From Astropecten irregularis (Eukaryota; Echinodermata; Asteroidea; Paxillosida; Astropectinidae): a stretch of DNA of 64,000 nt. Below are positions 31,591-43,615 of this stretch, in pieces. A program made the position numbers and the translations under genes. The stretch lies in contig OZ020244.1 in the NCBI GenBank assembly GCA_963971285.1, forward strand, positions 7,440,001 to 7,504,000, read 5' to 3'. Each line of letters starts with the position of its first letter. Position 1 is the stretch's first letter. The notes beneath the pieces were generated by a model. That model was not told where the DNA came from, did no database searches, and was given only the letters and a program-made list of their open reading frames with translations.

Positions 31591-33691
31591 GCACAAATGA
31601 ATGTCAAAAAAAGTGAGTGTCATCCACAATTATCAGGGCTAATTTTATTTATACAGTATCAAAGAAAGGAATGTTAATTTCATGGGAGAATTCACACACT
31701 GTCACTAACAACAGAAAGGTCACGGTCACAGGTATCCTCATCTTCAGTAACCAGCCATCTTCTTGCTTAAAGCACTGTACCTGTATGTGGAAATAAGCAA
31801 TATGGAGAAAAATTAGGGTATGACATTAACAAACAGCGATTCTTAACTGTCATCACAGCTTTAAAGGACAAGCTGGCGAGCCTAGTGTACATGGTGGCAT
31901 GTACATGGTTTCACGGAACTGAGGCAGCACAAAAAAAGTGATGATATTTACTGCCTTTCTCATAATAAAACATGACCATGGAACTAGTGGGTTGGGGAAT
32001 CATGACAGTGTCAACTGTTTTTCCAACAAGTTTATGAATTACACAATAATGTAAGTTATAAATTCTGTTATCTTGTGTTCACTCATGGAATATGGGTGAA
32101 CACAGCACCGCAGTACCGTACCATGTATGTATGCGGAATTGCAGGTTGTGCATTTTTTCAAAGCCATATTGGATGGAAAGCATGATCATAATCAGAGCAA
32201 TACACAGCTAGCTGCTGAACAATGAAAATAAAATATTCTTACTTGTATTCACCATTTTTTGAAGACCATTTTCCAAGACTTTGATTTCACAGTTAACAGG
32301 AATTACTATCTCAAGTTCTCAACCACTGCACCTATGAAATGATGAAAACAAGACAAGCATGAAAACATGTTAAATAATGTAATACATTAATTCAAATAAG
32401 TCGTCTGGGTCAATTACAACACAAATGATCAATTTCAGTTAGTTTAAACATACTAAATGTATGTGTACGGTGTACATGGTTGGGAGATCTAAGCCCTAAT
32501 TCTGGTGGGAACACTTAAAAATCACCTACATGTTTTCCCCAAAGAGTTCTAAAACACTTCATGTTCTCAGCATTTCTAACAAGTATATGTATTTGGAATT
32601 TTGTACTTAATCTGCTGTAACCGAGAAAAGCATGTCAGCCATTCAGTGCAAGTTCACCATTATGTACCTATGCACTAAAGAAATTTCCGGCATGCAGTCT
32701 TTGTTTCATATAATATCTGACTCCCCCCCCCCCGCCAAAAATGTCCCTCAACAGCCAAGCATAAAACAGTCTCTGTATACATGTACCTTTCCAAACATTT
32801 AGGATGTAATTCTCTGAGATCTTTCTTAAGGAACAAGGTTCTATTGTGAAAACTTAAAAGTACAATTGGATATTGGAAACATTTGTTTAATACTAAAAAC
32901 TACTCCACATAGTCCCGTACTACACGGTATTACTGTAAGTGATACCATGGAGGAAGGATGAGACCATGCAGAAAGCAAAGTACATGTACATGTACTATTA
33001 CTGTGAACCCTTTGTCAAACATGGGAAAATGGACCTAAGGGTTAATGCGAGGTGGTCTAATGAATCATTTAGTGCCATATTGAAGGTATCGGGATTTCCC
33101 CGTTTGAACAATTAGGTTTACTAATTAGGACCGTCCAATTGGAACTATAGTCTCCATGATTACTCACTGCTGAATGTGGAGGAAGTGAGAAGGGGTCTAG
33201 CACTGTAGTAGACAGGGTGTAGTATTGTAAGACGATGCCGGATGAAGCACATGGAAGGGATCAGTCTGTGGTTGAAGTTAAGCTGCAGCATCTCCATGAA
33301 AATTTACTCACTGATGAATCTGGAGGAAGTGAGAAGGGATCTTGCACTGTAAGGTTCAACCATTAGCAATGTAGTACATCAAGTATCTGGAGCCAATTAT
33401 ATTTGCATTTTTATTACTCCTTATTAACAATTCTGATGATCTGGATATTCTCTTGGTCGCACATCCCACCTTGTGTGTAATGTGAGGTCACTGAGCTGTT
33501 TGACAAAATGGCTGGAGCGAAAACAGTCACCCCTAACACAATGCGTTGGAATATTGTGCCTACACTGAAATTCTCTACAGGGCCTACTTACAGTGACTTA
33601 GAAGTAGGAAGGCCTAACGTAGTAAGGCTAGTACTTAAAACTGTAGGCCTAACTGTTAGTACTCAGTACTGCCTAGGCCTAGCATGCTTAG
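31591..33691. other. Interior of the 10.3-kb element, no gene recognised
   Basis: A direct repeat of about 45 bp (ACTCACTG.TGAAT.TGGAGG and AAGTGAGAAGG) occurs at about 33160-33205 and again at 33307-33350. Otherwise it is A/T-rich noncoding sequence with a C-run near 32725. Confidence 0.4.
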
Positions 33692-33717
33692 TAACGTTAG
33701 TAGGCCTACTAACGTTA
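33692..33717. repeat. Perfect 26-bp palindrome
   Basis: The sequence centres on TAGTAGG/CCTACTA and is self-complementary from 33692 to 33717, with AACGTTA arms. It sits about 250 bp inside the right TIR. Confidence 0.85.
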
Positions 33718-33964
33718 GTACTAACAGTAACACTAGTACACTACAGCCAGTACAGGGACCGGCGCTAAGGCGCTAGTGTAGTGAGCTACAGTTGTTTTGA
33801 AAGGGATAACAGGGTTTTCAGCATTAAAAATGGAAATGCACAACCTATATTTTTAGCATATGGATTACAGAGACGAAGCTGGAGCCTAAGCCAGAGGCGA
33901 GGTTTAGAAAAGGGCCCTAGCATGCATTCCCAGGCTAGTTTAGTCAGCAACGGAAATATATTTT

Positions 33965-34475
33965 CACGAAATAGATGAAACACATGACAGGCCTATTTTA
34001 TCATTACAAACCCCAATCCCGGCCTCCAAACAACTGAACAACAAATCAAAATAACCCAAACATTTCACTTTTACACGCCAACACAATTATATTTTGGAAA
34101 TAACTTACCATTGAATCGATCAATCATGATCAAGAGTCGTAGAAAGCCTTACAAAATCTCTGTATTCAACATAAAAATTGACACGACCGGAATACATGTT
34201 TACGTACAAATTGCATTGGCGCATTGCATACAGCTACAGGCAGGCAGCAGCCAGGATCCAAGAAGGATAATTAACTGCGCATGCTCGCTCTCTGTCCAAA
34301 GCAACCCACAGACTGCATAGGACTGAATGGAGATTACCCTCAGTGTCAGTTGTTACTGACACTGATCTTAACCCAGATTATACAGATTGTAATCTATGTC
34401 GGTAAGACTGATGCGAAATTTGTCCCTTTTGACAGTAGTTACTGACACCGTTTGTGAGTATCGGGTGCATAGGCC
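33965..34475 (-). repeat. Right terminal inverted repeat and TSD of the 10.3-kb element
   Basis: Inverted match to 24127-24640, followed by the TSD GCATAGGCC at 34467-34475. Relative to the left arm it has a 13-bp insertion near 34348 that creates a small GTGTCAG...CTGACAC palindrome. Confidence 0.8.
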
Positions 34476-34659
34476 TATCATACCCATGCATAAATATCAA
34501 TTTAAACTATCTATAGACATCTCCGACGCACATTCAAAACATGACAATACCAAGGAGATAATTGCATGGGGAGGAGAATATTTGTTACTCTAGAACAACA
34601 CTTTTTGAAAAGTATCTCAAATATGTCAACATTCATCATGGCTGCTAGTATTGGTTCCA

Positions 34660-34995
34660 ATCACCTTGAATTCATCGTCTTCGGTCTTGGTGACTGCAGC
34701 AGACACATGCCAGGATATACCCTTTTTGCCATACCAATCCTACTGGGCCTCTCTGAACTTGCAGGGCAGAAACTTCATGGCCCAGTCCATGGTGATCAAA
34801 TGCCTGAGATGTTGTTAGATTATCCAGTATGTCTGATTTTTTCTGGTCCTGGCATATCTGGCGCAGAAGGTGACCCTTTAGAATGAGGTTTTGATCTTTT
34901 GCTGTTTGTTTGTCATACAGCAGATGGTCTTGCTGCTTTGGATACCTGGTGTGAAAGAAGACCTTACATTTTATGGCATAGCAAGAAATATGTTT
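34660..34995 (-). pseudogene. Transposase-like protein, second exon: first catalytic Asp region
   Basis: Reading the minus strand, frames here give KDQNLILKGHLLRQICQDQ, then MDWAMKFLPCKFREAQ, a stop, DWYGKKGISWHVSAA and VTKTEDDEFK, with a possible donor (AAG/GTGATT) at about 34665. The M-D-W-A-M-K-F-L-P box precedes the S-D-N-x-G-C-Y-H box in the same invertebrate protein family, and its Asp is the best candidate for the first catalytic residue. One in-frame stop and one frame change are present. The exon is separated from the next (23998 downward) by an intron holding the 10.3-kb element. Confidence 0.6.
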
Positions 34996-35124
34996 GCATT
35001 AGTTCACAATTGTAATGTAGCCATGGGACTATAACATTAACATTACCACCACATAGATCGCACATGCTTGAAATGCTATTGGTTAATGTATCTAGACGTT
35101 GCCCAACGAATGCAATAATTTGCA

Positions 35125-35625
35125 CCTACCTGATCATATTGCCAATAAAATATTCCATATCTCAAACACTTCCTTCGAGACTGATGCCTGAATGGAACGG
35201 TCACGGCGAGGCTGTCGTTTTGAAGCTGCAGGATTGAGTGGGTGCTGGCATTTTCTAGATGGCTTCCAGTCAAAGCCTAACTTAAAGCGATGGGTAGGAC
35301 AGATGGTTATCTCCTGATCAACATCACCAAACAGCCCAGCACGCAAGGCAATACGTTCCCACTCAGTGTTTGGTGTGGTAGGCCGAGTTGGCCTAGTGCC
35401 ACTACTGCTGTGTCGGGGCACTTTCAGACCAGAAAGATGACCACGAATGTCCTTGTTGCACTTCTTTAGGGTAATGCAGCTACATGTAGTTTCCTTTGGG
35501 TACTTTCTCATCAACCCACATGTCAAATCAGGATGAACATGGGCAAACCCGCATTTTATGACCCTCAGGGTCTGAATTTCGTGATCCTCCTTTTGCATGT
35601 TTAGCACATGCTGCATGGCTGCCAT
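35125..35625 (-). pseudogene. Transposase-like protein, N-terminal exon
   Basis: A 163-residue frame starts at ATG 35625-35623 and contains ICPTHRFKLGFDWKPS and a Cys-x-His-Pro (CQHPLNP), then SIQASVSKEVFEIWNIL. It runs into a good splice donor (CAG/GTAGGT) at about 35130. The I-C-P-x-H-R followed by C-x-H-P is, as I remember it, the N-terminal zinc-binding part of the same family. Frame and donor agree, but a TGA stands just before the donor. The position upstream of the MDWAMKFLP exon on the same strand supports one gene. Confidence 0.5.
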
Positions 35626-35699
35626 AATGTCTTACTCAGTAGACTATAGCGCGACAAAGAGTTTTCCCACAGACAATCAATGTGGTTGAATAGGCTTTG

Positions 35700-36640
35700 A
35701 CATAGTATGATAAGGTTTCCTGCTGAAAAACTGAAAATCAAATAAATAAATAAATCATCTCAAACTGGTGCAAAAGCCGGTACAAACTAGGGATTTAAGG
35801 CCAAAATTACTCAAAATAAACAAGCACGAAACTTCAAGGGCGACATAGCGCCCAAAGTTTTTATTACTTTAAATGAATAAACGCTACTTCAGGTCTGTTG
35901 TAAACAAAAATTACGATCGCAATCCCTGTGGCAGTTGAGAAATCACAACGTCAAGATGGTGTACTTTTCACAATTTAAGGAGGGGGGGGGGGGTGTCTAC
36001 TTATTGAAGGGACATGTGACCTTCCATGCTGCGGGTTATAAACAAAAGATGAAAATAGAAAGATACCTTAAGACCTCTAATTTGATCTGAAAGTAATTGT
36101 TATGTGGTCCTATTGCAGGGTAAGACTGGAAAAACTTTTTAAAATCGACATAATTGGCAATTTTGTCCAAAAATTTCAATTTTTAATAGAGAATGCATTG
36201 AAATTGTTAATCCCAGTAAATCCTAAACAGCGCAATGTTTCACCAAACGGCTTTACCTACCCTAATTGTACCCTAAGACAAAACTTTTGTGCAAATTTGA
36301 GCCAGATCCGTTATCCACTGGGTTATCACCTTCTGCAGATTTCTGCATGGTGTACTCATGCTATGGCACTTAAGCTCTTTCTTCTGACTTATTTTTTTAA
36401 TTATTATTTTTTCTGTGAATGGATTATGAATTATATAATCATATAATCATTCAGCAAAATACATATCAAGGACTTGGGGGGGGGGGGGGGCAGAAAATAC
36501 GACCACGCCCCTTTTTTTCTGTTGCATTGTGGGAAAGTAAAAATTGTTTTTTGTTGATCCTCAAATGATACCACATTTTCTCCAAAGTGATACCACAATT
36601 TGAAGTCACATACTACCTAGCAAAGCTGTTAATGGTATAA
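35700..36640 (-). repeat. Dispersed repeat family, copy A
   Basis: It shares CATAGTATGATAAGGTTTCC, AACTTCAAGGGCGACATAGC, a poly-G tract, GAAGGGACA.GTGACC, CAGATCCGTTATCC and GGTGTACTCATGC with 61730-62690, which is its inverted copy. Compared with that copy it lacks about 300 bp in the middle (around 36090-36130). Confidence 0.75.
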
Positions 36641-37195
36641 AATTCCATTTTATAAAGTCAACCTTAGATGTAGTGGGTGTTGAGCTAACTCCTTAATAAG
36701 AGGATTTTCAGAACCTTGCTCCTTGACAACAAGCAAAGGCAATTGAGGTAAATTTAAAGACTTCCTGTCATTCTGGGTTGGTTTTATTGACATCAGTTAT
36801 AAAATAATTCCTCCCCTCTATAATGACGGTATTTGGGAAAAGTACTGAAAATCCACCGTTTAATATATATAATTATATATTCATATATGCTTATCAGTCA
36901 TAATTTTTAAGGAAATTAAATTAAATTCGATAGTGACACATATATACTGTTGCACTGTCATTTTCATTTGCTTAAGTATAATTATTTTGATGATTTTGTA
37001 TGCATTCGTGTTACTTAAAGTGCCAAAATTGACCCAAAATGGCCGCCATTTTTAAATCCAAGATGGCCGCCATTAAAATGATTAGAAAAAATTGTATCAA
37101 GTGGATTTGGATTTCATACTATGTTGACAACATACCCTGAAAGTTACCAAGAGTGTACCCCAAAATGCATATGGAATCCATAAGGCCATGGACTA
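36641..37195. other. Noncoding spacer
   Basis: No gene. AAAATGGCCGCCATTTTTAAA and GATGGCCGCCATT near 37036-37075 are short palindromic G/C islands in A/T-rich sequence. Confidence 0.4.
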
Positions 37196-37588
37196 CAAGC
37201 ACAAGTAATCACAACGACGTTTAAGCCTAGTCTGGAGCAACCTTAGAATTTTCCAAGGATATGCTTGTAGTTTAAGCTTAATACTACTCTTTATGAATAC
37301 GTATTGAAGGAGATGCGTCTACTTTTAGTATTTGTTCGATGTCTTGAAGGAGATACTTTTATTTCAAGCATAATGCTTAAAAGTATAAGCATATCCTTCC
37401 CTTTTTATGAATATCGTGCGTGCTAAATACTTGAAAAGTGAAGTAAAAGCATATGCTACGTTTTTATGGATACCAGCCAATACGTATTCATAAAGAGTAG
37501 TATTAAGCATAAACTACAAGCATATCCTTGGAAATTTCTGAAGTTGCTCCAGACCAGGCTTAAACGTCGTTGTGATTACTTGTACTTG
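37196..37588. repeat. Foldback element with about 110-bp arms
   Basis: The left arm (37196-37310) and the inverted right arm (37475-37588) share ACAAGTAATCACAACGACG, TCTGGAGCAAC and CAAGGATATGCTTGTAGTTT at roughly 93% by eye. The centre repeats AAGCATATGCT-type motifs. No coding capacity. A target duplication is not evident. Confidence 0.85.
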
Positions 37589-38658
37589 ACATGACTTTCT
37601 ACATGGAACTTGTGGAAGGTACAGGGAGGAAAACAAATGTTTATAATGTCAGGCAGTTGTGTTGGCATTAGTACTTCATGCGTTGTTATCGTTTTGATGA
37701 AGAAAATGTGGACTGGCTAGCTACCCGTCACATCTTCGTCTGACAGGCTGCTTCATGTTACCTTGTGGAATGGTTCCAGTGGCGGATCTAGAGGGAGGTT
37801 TTGCGGGGTTTTAAAGCAGACCAATGTATTATTAATAATTATCAGTAAAAAACAGACCAAAAATTGGCACCCTTTAAAATGTCGGTAATTTTTGAACCAT
37901 TTTCATACCTGCATATGATTTGACTGTTTACCATGTTTCGGAGAGTTTTTCAGATTGCGGCTCGGTTTTAGGACTTGATTTCAACGAAATCGCAATTTCT
38001 GATTATCCCTGTTTAATGAAGGCTAGATCCACCCATTGGTCCAACTGTTTGCCTGCACTGAGCGTCTTGCTCAGTAGCTTTCCTCTGACAATGGTTTATT
38101 CACTAAAATTATTCATGTAATCGCATTAACGTCAACCCAAGCCGTTTTACACTGGCAATTGAATAGGTATAAAACCACAAAGCATTAGCTTAAAGTTTCC
38201 AAGTCTAGCATTCTGTACCAAATGCTCGTTTCATGAATATGAAATCAAGTATAAGCTTCACCTTATGCTAAATACTTTGAGAAAAAAGTACTTACTAGAA
38301 ATATTTACTTAGAAGCATCTGCTAGTTTTTATGAATACGAGCCATTGAATTGAAACTTGGTGGGAACTTCGGTCGTGATGCCAAGTAGTACCTAGAAGAT
38401 TGACGTCACGATGACGTCACCGGTATCAAATTACACGCGTTTTAAGGAAAAACTTTGGTGCTTTATTACTTGAAAACCACATGACCTATGATTTTGATAT
38501 TGACATATGTTACTCAACACGTGAATCTCAACAATTAATATATTCAGTCATGTGTACAAATGACCTTCACTTCCGGTGTTACCGGAAGTTGACGTTTGAC
38601 CCCAAATAACTCAAAAACGGAAGGTTTTAGGCACATAAAACCTGTGAGTCAAACTTAG
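37589..38658. other. Noncoding spacer with CRE-like and Ets-like palindromes
   Basis: No gene. GATGACGTCAC near 38410 and CACTTCCGGTGTTACCGGAAG near 38570 are short palindromes. Part of 38220-38345 (CTTACTAGAAATATTTACTT) resembles the core of the foldback at 37.2 kb. Confidence 0.4.
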
Positions 38659-38659
38659 A

Positions 38660-41600
38660 GTTCAATAATTCAATTCAATAATAACATTTATTTCCATACT
38701 TTTAAAAGCAGCAATACAAGTCAGGTTGTATAACGTAAGACATAAGTAGGTAATTACTTATAATAAGAATGATAGGAATGAGAGCACAAACTGAATGAAC
38801 AATACAAATAAATTATACTGTAAGAAATTAAAAGTTGAATAGGGCGAAAGTACGGGGCTGTTCATATAAGCCAAGGCTTGTAGAGAACAGCCTACACAGA
38901 CAATTACATATAGACGTTACGTACAAAAATAAAAACCCCCAAAACAAAACAAAAACAATATAGAACAAACAACAAAAACAGGGAGACATAGACAAACATG
39001 ATGCTAGACTGGACAATCATACAGAGACAAAAAGAATGATGACAAGATAATAAATGATAATGAATACAATAAAATTAATAAGTTAAGAAGCAAAGGAAGA
39101 ATGTATATCTAAGGAGAGAGAGCTATGTAACATATATTGAGACGAGCGCTCTTTTGTAATGAGTCTTGAAACGCCCCACGGACGGCAAAGATCTTACTTC
39201 TTTGTCAATGGAATTCCATAGACGGGGACCATAGAAACGAAGTGTCGAGCTAGAATACAGAGTGCGGGTGAATGGAGTGTATAGATTGTGACGAGATCGA
39301 GTGGAATAATTATGAGTGTCTTGGAAAGAAGAGAAGAAAGATGAGAAACTGTTGGGCAAAAGGTTGTGTGTAAATTTGTACATAAAGATTCCAGTGTGAA
39401 ATTATTCAAATCATGGATAGTGAGCGTGTGTAGCCTTGCAAATAGGGGTGCAGAGTGGTCTCGATAATGTGAAGAAGTGCAGATACGAATTGCTCTTTTT
39501 TTTGGGGTGATGTACAGAGCGTGAAGCTTGTTATTGGAAGTGTGCGACCATACAATGTTACAATAGTTTAAGTAAGGTAAGATAAGTGAGTTATAAAGTA
39601 AGACAAGGCATTCAGGAGGAAGAAAGAGACGAAGTTCGTACAGGACACCTGTATTGCGAGAAACTATATTTGTGATGGAAGAAATATGCGCTGTCCAGGA
39701 AAGTTTATCGTCAAGAAAGACACCCAAGAATTTAGTCGAATTTACCCTGTTGATGGGAATGTCGTAAATTTTCACTGGAGGTAGGATAATTTTCTAGATG
39801 ACAAGGAGCTTTATTAAAGAAAATAAAGTTGGTTTTGGTCAGGTTAAGAGAAAGTTTATGAGTTCAGAGTTTAAAGTCTCGACTAGAGAAGAGATGGAAG
39901 GACTTGAATGGAAAATAGTGGTGTCATCAGCGAAGAGAGTGAAGTTCAGAATAGAGGAGGAAAAACAAAGGTCATTTACATAGATCAGAAAGAGAAGAGA
40001 GGACCAAGGATGGACCCTTGGGGAACCCCATGCTGAATACTGAGCTGTTTAGATTAAGTATTTTTAATGAAAGTCTATTGATGTCTGTTGGAGAGATAGT
40101 CGGAAATCCAGTTGAGGGGAACGCCCCTAATTCCATAGTGGGCGAGTTTAGTAATGAGGATAGAATGATTGATAGTATCAAAGGCTTTAGAAAGATCAAT
40201 AAAAAACCCAATAGCAGATTCTTTTTTGCTGAACGCCGTGTTGATTCTGTCGATAAGTTGGATGAGAGCCGTATCAGTTGAGTGTTTAGAACGGAAACCA
40301 TATTGATGATCAAACAGAATCTGGAAACGATAAATGAATTGAGAAAGACGATTGTAGACGAGTCTCTCCAGAATTTTGGAGAAACAAGGTAGGATAGAAA
40401 TAGGTCTGTAGTTGTTGATGTTGTGCTTATCGCCACTTTTGAAGATAGGGATGATTTTTGCTATCTTCAAATTGAGTGGGACGAGGCCTGATTGAAAAGA
40501 AAGATTAAAGATATAGCTCAATGGTTCAGCAATAAGTGGAAGGACAAATTTTATAACATTGGAGCTGATCCCATCAAATCCACAGCTGCTTCCATTCTTG
40601 AAGTTCTTGCCAATCTGGATGATTTCAAGTGTATTAGTTGGTGTAAGAAAAAAAGAGGAAGGATTAGGATTGTGCAGGGTATCAGTGAAGGTGGTGAATG
40701 AGGCAGGAATTTTATTTGCAAGAGAAAAGCCGATATTAGTAAAAAATGTATTGAAAGAATTGGCAATATCAGCAGGACTAGAAAGAATGTTTTCTCCATC
40801 AGTAAAGTCATCTGGCATTGAAGTTGATCTTGATTTGCCGAGAATGCTGTTTATTTCTCTCCAGAGTCCTTTAAGGTTGTCTTTCTGCCGATGAAGCTGA
40901 CGAGTGTAATAATCTTTTTTTGCAGAGCGAATGGAAGCTGTTAATCGGTTGCGAAAGGTCTTATAATTACGCTCGTTAGCTTCAGTGGGATTGCGCAAGA
41001 ACCTCCTGTGGAGTCTGTTTTTAAAGATACAGGAGTCGATGATAGACTGGTTGATCCAGGGTTGGTTTTTCTTAGATTTTCCAGCAGTTTTGCAAATGAG
41101 AGGATGGCGATTATAAAGAAAAGTGAAAGTAGAGATAAAAGCATCGTAAGCAGAGTCGGTATCTTGAATCTCAGTGATTTCACTCCAGTCAACGTTTGCA
41201 AGATCTGAGCAAAAGGATTGGAGAGAGTTATTGTTGACATTTCTTGAAAAAGATGTTTTTTTTGGAAACGCACCGGATTCTGAAGACAAGAAGCAGTGTA
41301 TTGAAAGAGAGGATAATGATCGGTTATGTCGGAATACAATATACCAGCTGTGGCATCAAGATCAGAATTGGTTAGTATGTTATCGATTAAGGTAGCAGAG
41401 TGTGGAGTGATGCGAGTTGGTTTGGTGATAAGAGGACGGAATCCGTAAGAAAAGACAGTATTCACAAAGTCATCCGTGGGCTGGTGGTCAGCACAATTGA
41501 GCAAATTGAGGTTGAAATCACCCATTATGTAACATAGCTTCCCCTCCTTCCCTATTTCATCCAGGCAAGAGTCAATACACCTGTTAAATGTATCAAATGA

Positions 41601-42260
41601 AGTTCCAGGAGCCCTGTAAACATTCCCAACAATCAAATTGGAAGCATTGTCTCGCGGGACTTCAATGAAAATGGATTCAAATTCATCAGGTGAAGAAGGT
41701 ATTAAGTCTTCACGGATGCGAAAATTCAGTGAGAAGCTAACGAACATGGCAGCCCCTCCACCATGTCAAGTTGATCTAGAAGAATGGACAAGATGGTAGT
41801 TGTCCATATGAATGTATGGCGGGGGGACACCTCCTTGAACCAGGTTTCAGTGAAGCCATAAATAGAAAAAGAGTGGTCAAGAGTGGCGAGAAAGTCTTGG
41901 ATATCAAAGAAATGTTTACAGAGGCTCCTGGAATTCATGTAAAAGATTGAGAAAGTACCCGGAGTAGGAATATCTATGTTATTGAAATCGTTACATTCAA
42001 GATAAGCACAATCATTATCATCTATATCATGGTCTTCGTCATCTGAAAGGGATTGAACAAATTGCGCAAACATAACAAAAATACAAAAACAGAACAAATA
42101 TAGAACATATACCGGCCTGTCTCTGTGAGACAAGGATAATATATGACGTTTCAGGAACTCAGTCAGATATGATGAAATAAAACAAGGCTCAAATAAGTAC
42201 AAGATGAAACACAAGAAAATAATAATACATGAGCAAGGTGTAATAGTGATACATGAATGA
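38660..42260 (-). mobile_element. CR1-type non-LTR retrotransposon
   Basis: An AP-endonuclease and RT in CR1/jockey-like order run on the minus strand and end in an untranslated tail of about 500 bp closing with GGAAATAAATGTTA and ATTGAATT repeats, the mark of a CR1-like 3' end. I see no ORF1, so the copy may be 5'-truncated at about 42260. The tail family also occurs at 16.9-17.2 kb. Confidence 0.85.
39194..42120 (-). pseudogene. CR1-type endonuclease-reverse transcriptase, frameshifted
   Basis: The protein would nick target DNA and prime reverse transcription there. Endonuclease: FYMNSRSLCKHFFDIQDFL and GFTETWF, then IVGNVYRAPGT, IMGDFNLNLL and SDITDHYPLF (catalytic Asp-His end). RT: KSKKNQPWINQSII, CGFDGISSNVIK, IIPIFKSGDKHNINNYRPIS, QYGFRSKHSTDTAL, FIDLSKAFDTINH (catalytic Asp), GVPQGSILGPL and FADDTTIF (catalytic pair, about 39925). 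The C-terminal connector has FLGVFLDDKLSW and RAIRICTSSHYRDHSAPLF. Frames change near 41735, near 41250, in 40075-40000 and near 39840, so it is dead, but every catalytic motif can be read. Confidence 0.88.
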
Positions 42261-42904
42261 ATAGTAGTTCTTAGGCTTTCAGAAAACATAAACGATGACG
42301 TCATACGGGCTATATAGCGCCCTCTATGGTTGATTAAATGTATACAATGATTACGTTATCCAAAAGTAAAGGTTGGATTTCCGCCAAATTTAGTAGTTGT
42401 AAAGCACTAATGCACCTTGACAGGTATGTGAAGTTTGATATCTGTGACGTCATTCAACCGGAAGTTATGCTCAATTGAAGGGGAAATTACTGAATTGTTC
42501 AAATACTGTTTACTCAGTAATTACATGACGTACATCGGTGAAAACTGCAAAATGTTTACATTGTATGTATTCAATGACTTCTGTAAATGTTCAATTACTT
42601 GTGATGAACTGACCGGAAGTTATTGTCCAGACAATGCTATATATATTTAAAGGTGACGGTATTTTCTATACTCTATCAGTCAGTGTACAAATACAGCAAT
42701 CAGCATGATCAGTATTTGTTCAGTCACGCAGTTTAAGTGTTTTCAATTTGCCATTATATGAGGGACGATTGATCACATATGTTCCAACATGTTCACATGT
42801 AGTTCCAATATGAAATGAGACCCCGAACACCTAGTGGTTGTTAACACAACCACATGTCTAGTTTGTTTTGTTTCTTCAATTAACCAATCAATATATCCTA
42901 TTGA
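42261..42904. other. Spacer between the two CR1-type LINEs
   Basis: No gene is evident. GACGTCAT palindromes occur at 42297 and 42447, and ATAGCGCCCTCTATGG at 42314. The 5' leader of the plus-strand LINE is probably in 42655-42904. Confidence 0.4.
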
Positions 42905-43615
42905 ATGACTTCTGATATAGATCCAGATATAAATTTTGATATACCAGAACAAAAATTTTATTACTATGACCAGGATGAATTCAATGATCACTTCATTACG
43001 AACACCGATATTAAATTATTACAAATCAATGCTCGTAGCCTACGAAAAAACGTATCAAGCATTAATCAGTATATTAACTTTACATAATGTTTTAGCACTG
43101 TTTTGTCACTTATATCTAGTGAAAATAAAAAATGCTATATAATGGGTGACTATCATATCAACTTAGTAGAGTATGATATTGACTATATTGTGCTGTTCTA
43201 TCTCAATCATTTTATCCGACTATTGACAAACCAACAAGAATCACTGCTGATAGTGCAACTCTAATTGATAACATTTTAACCAATGACCAATGACTGGTGT
43301 TCTGATGACTGACATCACAGACCATCTCCCCGTATTCTTAGTAATCAACAGTGTCAAAAAAAATCCCCGAACCAACAACAAATTCCAAAAACGTACTTTT
43401 AATGCCACTAATATTTAAAACTTTATTCGTGATCTTAATATAATTGATTGGGAGTCTGTAATATCAATTAACGATATACATCGTATGTATAATGCCTTCC
43501 TATCAGACGTCCAACAACTCTTTAATAAAAAATTTCCGTTACAAGATGTTAAATGCCGATATAATAAATGTAAATCCCCATGGTTATCTGATGGTATTTA
43601 TATAAACAACACGCA
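42905..43615 (+). pseudogene. Second CR1-type LINE, 5' part: endonuclease domain
   Basis: LLQINARSLRKNVSSINQYI (about 43015) is the first endonuclease motif. IMGDYHINLVEYDI (43140), then TDITDHLPVF in another frame (about 43310), give the catalytic Asn/Asp and Asp-His motifs. The linker to RT (FNKKFPLQDVKCRYNKCKSPWLSDGI) ends abruptly at about 43610. The matching continuation, NNLYRKFTKNQTATNKSVYT, is found at 54690, so the two parts are one element separated by about 11 kb. Several frame changes and an internal deletion are present. Confidence 0.75.

Larger units (their letters stand above)
24127..34466. mobile_element. 10,340-bp element with about 500-bp TIRs and 9-bp TSD (Mutator-like structure)
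   Basis: The ends are ACCCGATACTCACAAAC at 24127 and its inverse ending at 34466. GCATAGGCC flanks both sides (24118-24126 and 34467-34475), a perfect 9-bp target-site duplication. Inverted identity runs inward for about 500 bp (to about 24640 and 33965) with small indels. Long TIRs with a 9-bp duplication are the structural signature of Mutator-like elements, though I see no MULE transposase or SWIM finger inside. Short frames around 27.2-27.8 kb resemble nothing I know. It lies between exons of the transposase-like gene, inside an intron. It is either non-autonomous or too decayed to read. Confidence 0.75.

Noticed and set aside
36102-36446. 114-residue frame with cysteines
   Set aside because: It lies inside a dispersed repeat; the inverted copy at 61.7-62.0 kb gives a similar short frame with stops. 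Not evidence of a protein.
38828-39016. Hydrophobic 62-residue frame in the CR1 tail
   Set aside because: It is untranslated 3' tail of the LINE; T-rich sequence gives a false membrane segment.
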